From Mesostigma viride (taxonomy: Eukaryota; Streptophyta; Mesostigmatophyceae; Mesostigmatales; Mesostigmataceae): a stretch of 44,302 bases of DNA. This document shows positions 18,696 through 28,788 of this stretch, piece by piece (the stretch's first letter is position 1; the number at the start of each line of letters is the position of its first letter). The notes under the pieces were generated by a model. The model had not been told where the DNA came from. It searched no databases and saw only the letters and a list, made by a program, of their open reading frames with translations. The stretch is taken from contig RPFO01001331.1 of NCBI GenBank assembly GCA_009746045.1, positions 1 to 44,302 of the forward strand. The letters run 5' to 3'. The position numbers and the translations under genes were made by a program.

Positions 18696-20789
18696 TGTTA
18701 CGTCGCGTAACAATTCGTTGTAGTTACGGACGTAAATTATAGGTCTTTTGCCTCGGTTGTCCCTAGGTTTACGTGTAAGCTCCTACCGGGACATTATTGT
18801 CCTCGTAACAGTACTGTGGTACATTGGGTGCCGTTGGGCGCCGCGCCGCGTACTTTACTAGTGGTCCTGATCCTTTGGTAGAATGTAGTGGACCAGCGTG
18901 CATCTGTAGATGTAGTGGACCAGCGTGCATCTGTAGGCGAGGGCCATGTCGGCCCGAGCCAGAGTTCCATTATACGGCGTATTATACGGTATTATACGGT
19001 ATAATACGCGTTATACAAGGTCGAGCGGATAATTTTTATCCGTTTTATACGATTTGCGTATTTTTACGTATAATACGGCGAATAATTCGTATAAGCGCGC
19101 GTATAATGGGGTTTTCGCGCTCATCCGAGGTCCGGCAGCCAAATTTTTCGGGCGGGAACTAAGGCGGGAATGCAAGGGAACTTAGAAACACTACGGAAAC
19201 CATCCACTGGTTGACATTTGGCGACCGTGAGACACAAGGATCTTACAAGCAAGCTACACTGTAGCATGGCAAGTTGGCAACCCAAGTTGGCAACCCTCCA
19301 TGCTGTTTAGGTCTCTGCCCTTGCCTCTCGGGCAGCCATGCACCGAATATTTATATAAGTCATACAGAAAACTGACTGGTACGAGAGCATGGCCGCTTTA
19401 CATTTTCAATCTGTAGGCATGATCCTTAGGTCTTGAAAAGCTTATATCCTTGGCCAGGCAACGTTTGGATGTGCGCAGATATGTCTCGACCTTCTGCTCG
19501 ATGCGGCAACCTCGTTTCAGCGACCAGGTGGCTACCGTGCATGTGCTAACTGTTGATAGGCGGGAAATGCCCCTACATTTGAACGCGGATAGATGTTTCA
19601 CGTTATTCCTTACATGATTTATAAGCGACGACGGCCAGGAAAGGCTCGCAGCTACGTCCATCAGGTGGGCATGCTGGCTCCGTCAAGAAAGGTAATACGC
19701 GGTTTTGATCTGGTACGTGCTATCCTGTTCACGTGTTCATTGTACTGTATCAAGTTGTTGGGTGGATTGTAAAATAATCGTAGACCTGTAATGGAGGTTT
19801 TCTGCTTGTCTTTTGGTTGCTTTACTGCCTCTACGCATTATTGGCTCGTGATGGTTGGGGAATACCACTACGACATGCAGATTTTGGACCAGATTTGTCT
19901 GCTATTAGCTTATGCTTCATCGAAAGCAGTGACGTAGTGCTTGGCATTGTTTGTAAATATGATAAGCTTGATAACGCGATGTTTTTTCTTGCTAAAAACA
20001 TCTCGAAACAAGTGGTTTTCTGGCCAGATCTAGCCACTATTTCTTGTTTTGCTCGCCAAAGTCAGCCTTCTTCTTGTGTGCTCCTCATGCATACAAGAAA
20101 CATGGAGATGCCCAGGACCTGCTTGCATGGAAGCATAGCCATCTTACTTCTTTTGCTTTTTTCATGTTTCCATTTCATTTGGCGTTGTTTTTTTAGGGTA
20201 TAATGCATAGGTAATCTAGCTCCTCGTGAACCCCGGTTTACACGTCCAGTGTTCCCAAGCACTGCTGAGCAGTGGCAACCCATGTATCATGTGTAATTTA
20301 GTGTCAGAAACATGTGGACTGCTTGAAATGATATCAAAATGCATGAAACAACCCCAAAAACGATGAAATCCAGTATTTGCGTATAATTTCCGCATAATAC
20401 CGTATTATACCGTATTATCCATTATACGGACCCCGCGCGTATAACCGCGTATTGCGTATAATGGAACTCTGGCCCGAGCGTGTTGGACCGTTGGTGACCA
20501 TTTATGCACGTTCTACCCCTCGTGTGTGCACTCGGCGTGTGTTAAATGAATTAACACATTTAGGCTTGGGTCACGGCAGTGTAGTGTGTTTCCTTCCTCT
20601 ACTATTCCTGGAGTAAACGGGTTTTGGTAAATGGTTGTATGGCGTATTACAGTAACACATACGTTAATGCATTGAGATCAGCTCCGTCACGTTCGTCTTT
20701 CGCTAGGGGTTTGAGTAGAGGAGGCCTGACCAGTTTAGGTAGTATCAGGCCCATTAGAGGTAGAGGTGGAGGTAGATATCCGCGTAACA
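18696..20789 (+). repeat. 5' LTR (574 bp without the hAT insertion)
   Basis: Starts TGTTACGTC and ends CGTAACA. In the 3' copy the termini form a 9-bp inverted repeat (TGTTACGTC/GACGTAACA). It includes a 27-bp tandem duplication (GTAGTGGACCAGCGTGCATC unit, 18888-18936) also present in the 3' LTR. Promoter and poly(A) elements were not resolved. Confidence 0.93.
18960..20471. mobile_element. Non-autonomous hAT element (1.5 kb) in the 5' LTR
   Basis: Termini CAGAGTTCCATTATAC and its exact reverse complement form a 16-bp TIR. The 8-bp flanks GCCCGAGC (18952-18959 and 20472-20479) are direct repeats, and the 3' LTR shows the uninterrupted site once. An 8-bp TSD plus CA...TG ends is diagnostic of hAT. 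Both subterminal ~150 bp are packed with GTATTATACGG-like motifs in both orientations, as expected for transposase binding sites. Internal ORFs are short (up to 128 codons at 19817) and lack hAT transposase motifs, so movement would depend on a transposase supplied elsewhere. Confidence 0.92.
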
Positions 20790-20790
20790 A

Positions 20791-20805
20791 TGGTTCCGGA
20801 GGAAC
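20791..20805 (+). other. Candidate primer-binding site
   Basis: TGGTTCCGGAGGAAC starts two bases after the LTR end. TGG is the complement of the tRNA CCA end, as in most LTR elements. The donor tRNA was not identified from sequence alone. Confidence 0.5.
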
Positions 20806-21316
20806 TTCAGTAGGTAGAGAACGAGACGACGGTCCCTTGCCACATACGCCTTTCAAGACCCCTTCCGCGTCCAGGATACGAAGACGACACTTCCTTGATA
20901 GGTAATGGGCGGGTCGCCTTCAAGCTAGGAGAGTAGTGCTGCCCGTTCGGGACACGCTCTACCTAGAGCTAGACCTGCTCGCAGCGGATAAACCCTTTCG
21001 TAGTTAGCCTGTCCTTCGCCTTGTTTTCCTGCTTACGGTTGTTTCCTGTCTAGATAGGGGAGTATTACTGTTCGGAGACGATTAGCGTCGCAGTACCTAC
21101 ACCTTTTTCCTTGTGCTGCTGTTTTATTAGACGGCCGCACCCGCAGAGATACGGGTCGCTGTTTAGGACGAGCGCTGGACTATCCGGTCGCTGACTTAGG
21201 ACGAGAGCTGGACAATTCCGCCCTCATGCTGCTTTCGGTGATCCAGATCGTCCAGATAAGTCGCCTACCCCTTCCTCCTCTAGCGTGACGTCACAAGACC
21301 CACCAGGTGAGTTACC
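20806..21316 (+). other. Ty3 leader, upstream part
   Basis: Untranslated leader between the primer-binding site and the small ORF, with no long frame. It includes a near-direct repeat of GGACGAGCGCTGGAC and GGACGAGAGCTGGAC (about 21167 and 21197), which may be packaging or structural RNA. A strong 5' splice site (CCAG|GTGAGT at 21306/21307) closes it. Confidence 0.5.
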
Positions 21317-21802
21317 ATGAGTCAACGTCGTGTTTTTACTGCGCCTTCCCATTCATCTAGTGATAATAGCTTAGCTAAATATTACGTAGTTATTACCCCT
21401 CAATGGTCAGCCATTTTCCTCTCTTGGTCAGATGCTAGGAAGATAGTGCAAAATCGTACATATAATGTAATTAGGTATAAGAAATTTGTTACCTTCGAGG
21501 AAGCCAACAATTCCTTATAGACCATAGTGTATCAGATCTAGGCCTACACGTACGTTCTACTCCTCATGGTCGCCCTCCTGTAGAAGCTCTAGATTTTGCT
21601 ACCCCTCCTTCGTCTCCCCCTAAGCGGGCTGCATCCTCATCTAGCTTAGATACTCCTCTCACCTTAGAATTCGGTTCCCTATCCATTACTGTTGTTAAAA
21701 AGGATTGATTTAAATTGTTTCCTTCTTTTAAGCCATTAAAAGCTTTTTCTTTTCTTTCCTTGCCTTAAATTAGGCCTTGTCCTTTATCCTTGTTGCTTTC
21801 AG
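21307..21802 (+). other. Putative intron in the Ty3 leader
   Basis: CAG|GTGAGT at 21306/21307 is a near-ideal donor. TTATCCTTGTTGCTTTCAG at 21784-21802 is a good pyrimidine-rich acceptor. Splicing would remove the small ORF and put the gag ATG at 21831 close to the cap-proximal exon. Unspliced RNA would present the small ORF first. This is inference from site quality and placement only. Confidence 0.4.
21317..21708 (+). CDS. Leader ORF with RNase H1/viroplasmin-like hybrid-binding domain
   Basis: ATG 21317 opens a frame to TAG at 21518. One base of frame shift there leads into a second open stretch ending TGA at 21708, so the original product was probably ~130 residues. Residues 20-67 contain KYYVV, IFLSWSDA, YKKF and FEEAN in the order and spacing of the N-terminal domain of eukaryotic RNase H1. 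That domain is shared with the caulimovirus viroplasmin family and binds RNA/DNA hybrids or dsRNA. The usual Gly-Ile-Tyr segment is altered (AIF). The tail is Ser/Pro-rich. It lies upstream of gag, not fused to the element's own RNase H. A role in binding the replication intermediate is an inference. Confidence 0.6.
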
Positions 21803-21830
21803 TTAGATTCTATCATTTACTTAAATAAAA

Positions 21831-23579
21831 ATGGATCCAGTGGGTGGTAACATGTCGCCTATACCTACCAATACTCCTACTATGAGTAATAATAATAATA
21901 ATACTAACAACCATAACAACAATCGTGGTAACCGACGGGACTCACTTGAAACGGTGCACCATCTCACTCCTCAAGGTAATCTTCGTACCTCACCTCCTTC
22001 TCCTGTTGCTGGTGGTCGCCGTCGTCCCTCACTTACCCCTCCTACCTATGAACAACGTATGCAGTCAGATTTAGTGATGACCCTTCCCTTACCCTGAACC
22101 AGGCCCCTGCCCCTCCTGCAACCTTGGCTCAACCCCCAGCAGGTCCTCACTAACTAACAATGTTTCTAGGCCTCCTTCCCACCCTGTGCCTTCCATGCCT
22201 GCTTTAACACGGGTCGTGCCTCTGCCCCTGTCGGTCCTTCTGGGCGCCCTAGTGCAGTTCCCTTTTACCCACCTGCTTCCTGGTCCTACCCTGAGACGGC
22301 CTATGAGGCAGCCCAGGTCCCTACCCGTGTGGCTGATTTAGAAGTTAATAGTGATTTCAGCACCATGCCCCTAGATGATAGAAATTATGATCATTTTGCC
22401 TACTCCTCTCTTCGTGAGCAATATACTGTCCCCTTCTCTTATGGGCACCATCCTGAAACGGTGGCCCCTTCTAGACCCCTACCCAAGACTTTTCCTCTTC
22501 CTTCCTTCTATCCCGCTTATGTAGCAGTGGAAGATAGTGGCCCTATGGGAAAAACGGACTCTTCTAATCCCCCTAAGCCCCCTGCTCTTCCCCTCTTTGC
22601 TAACCTTCCCAAGCTGGATGTCAAGTCTACCCCTCAACAGTTTTTCACCTTTATTATGTTGCTTACCCAGAACAGTGAGAACACAGAGTCGTGGCAGAAT
22701 CATAATAGATGGCGTCTCTCTGATGCTGTATTAGTTCCTCACTATCTTACAACCTGCATTACTCCTGAGCTTGCTAACCTCATTCAGTGTGAGTCTTTGG
22801 CCTCTCATGCCTACCCTAACTCTGTAGCAGAATTGTTTAAGCGTTTAGAGAACCATTTAGTCCCTCCTGATTCAGATTGGCAGGATAGATTAGCCTTTGG
22901 TACCTTGCAGCAGGGTACTAAATCATTTAAGGAGTATATGAAAGAGTTTGATGCTCAGATGGTACGAATTAGGGATTTGTCGGGTGCAGAAGTACGTGCT
23001 CGCTTCCTCCAAGGCCTTAGTAGACCCTTATTACGTGAAGACAAGCGCCAGTTCTCTGCTTACCGTTTTACTGATCTGCCCCTCAAGCATGTGCGCCAGC
23101 ATCTCTTGCGCGTAGCAGATTTCTTCACCACCCCTTCTCTTCCTACCCGTTCCCGTATTAATAATATTATCCTTACCCCTGAGGAGGAGAACTCCTATGT
23201 AGAAGAATTAGATATCTGTGTTACTGACCTTTCAGCCCTTGATGTCTCTCATTAGTCTCATATCACATGCTATCATTGTAAGGAAGTAGGTCATCTTAAA
23301 CGTGAGTGCCCCAAGTTCCTTTCGGGTGCTCCCCCTCATCCCGACGCTCGCCCTCCTCGTACCCCTCAGCGTGCTCCTATTCGTCCTACTTCAGGACGCA
23401 TTCCCTCAGCTACCCCTAGTAGGCTGAATGCTGTGCAGGCAGGACCCCCAGGGTTCCCCTATGATAATCAGGCTCCCGCACCCTCTTCGCTCCCTCGTGA
23501 CCCTCCAGCAGTGGCTTTTTCGCCAGGGTCTTCTTCGGGGTTAGTTCCTATGGATTTGGGGGGGGAGGGGGAACAGTAG
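21831..23579 (+). pseudogene. gag: Ty3 gag (capsid and zinc knuckle)
   Basis: Starts at ATG 21831 with an Asn-rich segment. Stops and indels between 22095 and about 22290 interrupt it, although the same region reads as continuous Pro-rich protein in other frames. From 22329 a clean frame gives the capsid region (retrotransposon-gag type: FFTFIMLLTQ, SWQNHNRW, FGTLQQGTKSFKEYMKEFDAQMVRI). An in-frame TAG at 23253-23255 is followed in the same frame by a CX2CX4HX4C zinc knuckle (CYHCKEVGHLKREC, about 23268-23309). The frame ends at TAG 23577-23579 after a G8 run. Gag forms the virus-like particle. The upstream damage makes this copy probably defective. Confidence 0.8.
23558..23565 (+). promoter_or_regulatory. 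Candidate -1 ribosomal frameshift site (G8 run)
   Basis: The gag frame reads TTG GGG GGG GAG here and stops 12 bases later. Slipping back one base gives a frame open through GTVGLSAGGNLDRS into the protease. G-GGG-GGG fits the X-XXY-YYZ form. No downstream pseudoknot was checked. Confidence 0.45.
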
Positions 23580-24554
23580 GCCTGTCAGCCGGGGGTAACC
23601 TGGACAGGTCCTTAGATAGTACCCCAGATAAAAATTTTTGCCTGCCTGTTTTTATAACCTCTGTAGGAGCTGAATCTTCCCTACCACTACGTGTGCGTCC
23701 TCTTATGTTCTTGAATGGTGGTTTAACCGTCCCTCACACTGTTGTAGACCCCTTCTTGCATGCTGATGAACTCTTGAATGTCTCTGTGTTGGTAGATAGC
23801 GGTGCGGCTAGCTCCTTTGTGAGCGAGGCCCTAGTTAGGCGTTTAGGACTAGTCCCTACCCCTCACACCAAACCCGTCACTGTTCATTATGCTGATGGTC
23901 GCACCAGTCATTCCCCGGGTACGGTGTCCCTTCCCATGGTCATACAAGGACGTACTGTCAACCTGACGGCCACTATAGGCCCTATCACTACCGCTGATGT
24001 ATTACTAGGATTAGATTGGCACCAGGATAATAAGATTACTATTAATTATGATACCATGGTCATTTGGTTTCCAGATAGCTCTTACTGGGTACCGGAACGT
24101 CATTATAGATTGGAAAATTTATCCTTGGTAGATATTACTCCTCCTATGCACCTGTTGATCCTCCTGTAAGACCTATACCTGAAGTATTAATGTCCAATGA
24201 TGAGTTGCGTTCTGAATTAAAGGAATATGGATATTTATTATGTATGTTCCTTCAGTTAGAAGTACAGGAGATACCTATCACTAATAATAGTGTGGATATA
24301 GATATAAACACAGTGGATACAATAGGAGTGGGATTTACTGAAAATGAAATAGTAAGATACATGGCTGTGATAGATTCCTCAAAAGTTTTTGAAGAAAAGA
24401 CTCCTTCTTATTATCCTCCTCCTCGTTCTGTTTTACACCGTGTAGTTATCAAGGACGGTGCAGTTCCTACGCACTCTCCGATGTATAGAATGGGCCCTAC
24501 CGAATTAAAGGAACTAAAACAGATTTTAGTGTCGCTACTAGAAGCAGGATTGAT
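23580..24554 (+). pseudogene. pol: Ty3 pol, part 1: aspartic protease and RT N-terminus
   Basis: The protease frame (open from upstream of 23580 to 24169) carries the active-site signature LVDSGAASSFVSE at about 23790 and the second conserved strand VLLGLDWH near 24000, the usual layout of retroviral-type proteases. A frame change near 24145 leads into a linker and the start of RT (HRVVIKDGAVPTHSPMYRMGP). The frame ends where the LINE inserted at 24554, inside a conserved glycine-leucine-isoleucine stretch. The protease processes Gag-Pol. The coding sequence resumes in frame at 36045. Confidence 0.85.
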
Positions 24555-24651
24555 TAATTAATTAATTAATTAATAGACACGTGACTGCGTCACGTGAGCA
24601 TAAGTCCTCAGTGGGAGGGGAACATGGGATGGAATGGATGGTATAAGCTAT
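24555..24651 (-). other. LINE 3' end with TTAA-repeat tail
   Basis: Between the ORF2 stop (24652) and the target duplication lie about 95 bases, including an ACGTGACTGCGTCACGT palindrome-like hairpin (24580-24597) and a run of TTAA units at the very end. Microsatellite tails instead of poly(A) occur in several LINE clades. The hairpin may be the RT recognition structure. Confidence 0.7.
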
Positions 24652-25308
24652 CTAGGTCCTAGTTACAGGGGTGTGGGCACCGCGGCCCGAATCGCTATGA
24701 ATGCCATACTTGGTCACACGCGGAGCCCCCACAGGCTTGGGGGTGGTCTCCTTCATCACTACTTGCCATCTATCCTTGCGCACCATCTGCCTCCATATTA
24801 CAGACAAACCAGGAGGCTGCCCGGGGGTGAGCCCGTCACGTCTAGTGTAGCACATGTCCATGCCGAGTCTATCACGAAAAGTCCACGGGTGGCGGCCCTG
24901 CCGCGCGCGGCCGGGGGCACGCCAGGTGAGGACATATCGCCCAGGCTGGGCGGGCTTGGTGCCAGCTAGTCTATCTGATGTATCTACCTGATCTGTGCGG
25001 GCCAGGTGCCCGGCTAGGCCCAGGCGCCTGTGCCTAATAATGTGGGAAACATAGGGCAAATCAGCGTACAAATCCTCATTACTAATGTGCAAACCAAAGG
25101 GGATGTTAAGGGCCTTGCGCAGCATCTTGGTGACGGCGCCGTCGAGTCGTTGCTCCAGCTCCTGCATCAGTGTCCACGTCTCGGCGCCGTAGGTCAGGAT
25201 CGTCAGAATGACGACCTTGAAGAGGTCACGCTTGACGATCCGGGGTAGGGCGGGGTTGCTCCACCAGCGGCGGTGGTCATGGAGGTGCGCCCACGCCATG
25301 CCGATCCG
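24652..25308 (-). pseudogene. LINE ORF2, C-terminal part
   Basis: Frame directly after the CACTA element on the minus strand. It begins in the conserved RIG-x-AW segment downstream of the RT thumb, continues with LTYGAETWTL and a His/Arg-rich region (HIIRHRRLGLAGHLAR), and ends at TGA near 24652. The motif order is that of LINE ORF2 C-termini. Removing the CACTA element and one TSD copy gives an uninterrupted frame with 31050-32276. Confidence 0.85.
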
Positions 25309-25348
25309 TGCACTATACTATAAACTTACGGCCCGTACACGTATACGG

Positions 25349-25720
25349 GCCCCGTATACGGCCCGTAAACGTATACGGGCTCCGTATACGGTACGTAAAC
25401 TTTACTTCAATATACGACAAAAAGTATACGGGCCGTAAACTTTACGGCCCGTATACTTTTTGTCGTTTACTTAAGTAAATTTTACTTTAGTATACGAAAA
25501 AAAGTATACGGGCCGTAAAACTTACTACCGTATACTTTTTGTCGTATACTAAAGTAAAATTTACTAAAGTATACGACAAAAAGTATACGGGCCGTAAAGT
25601 TTACGGCCCGTATACTTTGTGTCGTATGCTGCAGTAAATTTACTACCGTAAACGACACAAAGTATACGGGCCGTAAAGTTTACGGCAAGTATACTTTGTG
25701 TCGTATGCCTTACAGGCCAT
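25349..25720. repeat. CACTA left subterminal palindromic repeats
   Basis: Alternating GTATACGGGCCGTAAA and TTTACGGCCCGTATAC units separated by TTTTGTCGTATACT-like spacers, in both orientations. The palindromic arrangement mirrors the right end and is the expected position for transposase binding sites. Confidence 0.88.
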
Positions 25721-27049
25721 TTTTTACGTCCACTTGGCGTCCACTAGAATTAATGTCACGCTACGTACACGCCGCGTACACCGAACCGAGCCTAGTACGG
25801 CGCCGTAACCGAAACGGACCCCGGTTACGGTCTTGTTGTTGTTGTTGTTGTTGTTGTGTCCCACGCCGCACATGGGCAGCAGAGAATCTATACTCGCCGA
25901 TACGGTCTTGTACTTGTCCCGTTCTAGGTACGGCACAGAGCGGTTGCGTGTTTTTCTTGTTCTTGTTCTTGTTCTTGGTTCCCACGCCGCGGAAGTTAGT
26001 TAGTTAGTTAGTTGAATCCCACGCCGCGGAAGTTGTTGTTGTTGTTGTTGTGTCCCACGCCGCGGAAGTGCAGCAGAGATTCTATATTTGCCGAGGGCCG
26101 GATAGAACGGTTGCGTGTACGGGACTGGTTTCAGGAACGCCCCCGTACCTGTGCTAGTCGAGTTTGCAGGTGGGAGTTGTGAACCGCCGCGCCGGGCGAG
26201 AACGATTTTTCGAATTTATCAACGATCACAAGCGTCTGCCCTTGCAACGTTGACGCTTGCCTCATAATTAGCCGGCCATGCCGATTTGCAGTCGCCAGCC
26301 GGTCAGTAGTGGTGAAAGAATATTTGGACTAAAAAAGAATCGCGGGCTTATTGCTCCTGAAGAAGAAGAAAGCCAAAGGCGCACTAGAACAAGCCTTTGG
26401 AGCCGCAGTTTAGCATGATTGAGTTATCATTTTTCCAGCCATCTACAGCGCTCTCTCCGATACAGCTAGCCTACCATGGCGTAGTCCTTAGCCAGCTACA
26501 TCAATTTGTTCGTCTTTGTTCCTAAAGGAAATTTAAATTTCGTGACATCGTGCGCATGCGGCATTTCACGAAGCTACTGCAATCGCATTACGCTAAATAA
26601 AGTAAGCCAATGTTCCTAATCAGCGCCCGCATATGCATGCCACGTTTAGTCGCAAGGAGTCGCATAGACTATCTGTCTCACACTTTGTTAATCATCGCTC
26701 ATTTGCTTACTGCTCCATGAGGGGAGCTGTGTACTACTGATTCTCTATCTTTTATGTATGGCAGTCGACTTAATGTCTTTTGCCATTCTTCAGGTTTCCA
26801 CTCGTTCCCGTCGCTTGACAGGCTACTAAAGATGCCTTTGAGTTACGCGAAATTTTCGGCCTCGTTTACTCTACACCCGGCACATCTGGGCTACTCATTA
26901 TGTGCCGATGTCCACCGTAAGTTATTCAAGTTTTTTGCCTTGCATGGTTGTCAGTTTTGCTGGGCAATTTCTCCCCACCGAGATCTCTTTTTTCGCTTTG
27001 GCAACGCCATGCTATTGTATGGTATGCCTTCGTGCCATGCTAGTGGGTA
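25721..27049. other. CACTA interior, microsatellites and unassigned sequence
   Basis: Contains (TTG)n at about 25832-25857, (CTTGTT)n near 25948-25978, (TTAG)n near 25995-26010 and (GTT)n near 26032-26051. There is also a diverged direct duplication carrying CCCACGCCGC and GCAGCAGAGA (25857-25955 and 26053-26120). From 26130 to 27049 no gene or repeat is recognised. Confidence 0.6.
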
Positions 27050-28788
27050 GGTAGGTTCACGTGCTTGTTCGTTGTCAAGAGAGGAATGCGTGTGGGTGGG
27101 TGGGTGAACGCACTTTTTCCCTGTCAAGGGAGGGATGCATGTGGGGTGGGTGAGTGCAAGTGCTTTTTCCTGTCAAAGGAGGGATGCATGTGGGGTGGGT
27201 GAGTGCACGTGCTTGTTCCTTGTCAAGGGAGGGATGCACGTGGGGTGGGTGGTTGCACGTGCTTTTTCCTTGTCAAAGGAGGGATGCATGTGGGTTGGGT
27301 GAGTGCACGCGCTTGTTCCTTGTCGAGGGATGCATGTGGGGTGGGTGGGTGCACGCGCTTGTTCCTTGTCAAGGGAGGGGTGCATGTGCAGTAGGTGGGT
27401 GCACGTGCTTGTTTCTTGTAAAGGGAGGACTGCATGTGGGGTGTGTGGCTGCATGCGCTTGTTCCTTGTCAAGGGAGGGATGCATGTGGGGTGGGTGGGT
27501 GCATGCGCTTGTTCCTTGTCGAGGGAGGGATGCATGTGGGGTGGGTGGGTGCACGTGCTTGTTCCTTATCAAGGGAGGGATGCTTGTGCATTAGGTGGGT
27601 TCACGTGCTTGTTTCTTGTAAAGGGAGGGATGCATGTGGGTGGGTGGGTACACATTCTTGTTCCTTGTCAAGGGAGGGATGCATGCGCGGTGGGTAGGTG
27701 CATGCTCTTGTTCCTTGTCAAGGTAGAGATGCATGTGGGTGGGTGGGTGCATGAAATTGTTCCTTGTCAAGGGAGGGACGCAGGTGGGGTGGGTGGGTGC
27801 ACATGCTTCTTCCTTGTCAAGGGAGGGATGCATGCGCGGTGGGTGGGTGCATGTGTGTGTTCTTTGTCAAGGGAGGGATGCATTGCAGTAGGTGGGCGCA
27901 CATGCTTGTTTCTTGTAAAGGGAGGGGTGCATGTGGGGTGGGTGGGTGCACGTGCTTGTTCCTTATCAAGGGAGGGATGCTTGTGCATTAGGTGGGTTCA
28001 CGTGCTTGTTTCTTGTAAAGGGAGGGATGCATGTGGGGTGGGTGGGTACACATGCTTGTTCCTTGTCAAGGGAGGGATGCATGCGCGGTGGGTAGGTGCA
28101 TGCTCTTGTTCCTTGTCAAGGTAGAGATGCATGTGGGTGGGTGGGTGCATGAAATTGTTCCTTGTCAAGGGAGGAACGCAGGTGGGGTGGGTGGGTGCAC
28201 ATGCTTCTTCCTTGTCAAGGGAGGGATGCATGCGCGGTGGGTGGGTGCATGTGTGTGTTCTTTATCAAGGGAGGGATGCATTGCAGTAGGTGGGCCCACA
28301 TGCTTGTTTCTTGTAAAGGGAGGGGTGCATGTGGGGTGGGTGGGTGCACGTGCTTGTTCCTTATCAAGGGAGGGATGCTTGTAGATTAGGTGGGTTCACG
28401 TGCTTGTTTCTTGTAAAGGGAGGGATGCATGTGGGGTGGGTGGGTACACATGCTTGTTCCTTGTCAAGGGAGGGATGCATGCGCGGTGGGTAGGTGCATG
28501 CTCTTGTTCCTTGTCAAGGTAGAGATGCATGTGGGTGGGTGGGTGCATGAAATTGTTCCTTGTCAAGGGAGGGACGCAGGTGGGGTGGGTGGGTGCACAT
28601 GCTTCTTCCTTGTCAAGGGAGGGATGCATGCGCGGTGGGTGGGTGCATGTGTGTGTTCTTTGTCAAGGGAGGGATGCATTGCAGTAGGTGGGCCCACATG
28701 CTTGTTTCTTGTAAAGGGAGGGGTGCATGTGGGGTGGGTGGGTGCATGCGCTTGTTCCTTGTTGAGGGAGAGATGCATGTGGGCCGCT
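27050..28788. repeat. 50-bp G/T-rich satellite with 398-bp higher-order repeat
   Basis: About 34 units built on GGGAGGGATGCATGTGGGG, GTGGGTGCACGTGC and TTGTTCCTTGTCAA. From about 27570 an eight-unit block of 397-398 bp is repeated three times with very few differences (phase marks TGCTTGTGCA at 27581 and 27978, and TGCTTGTAGA at 28376). Long open frames run through the array, caused by the lack of stops in the unit. I do not call a gene. Confidence 0.9.

Noticed and set aside
18952-20479. 6-bp TSD reading (CCCGAG) with a 17-bp TIR
   Set aside because: The alternative parse gives an 8-bp TSD with CAGAG termini, the known hAT form; both fit the bases, but the second matches a known mechanism.
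27303-28124. 273-codon Cys-rich ORF in the 50-bp satellite
   Set aside because: Repeated translation of satellite units in shifting frames; similar frames exist on the other strand.
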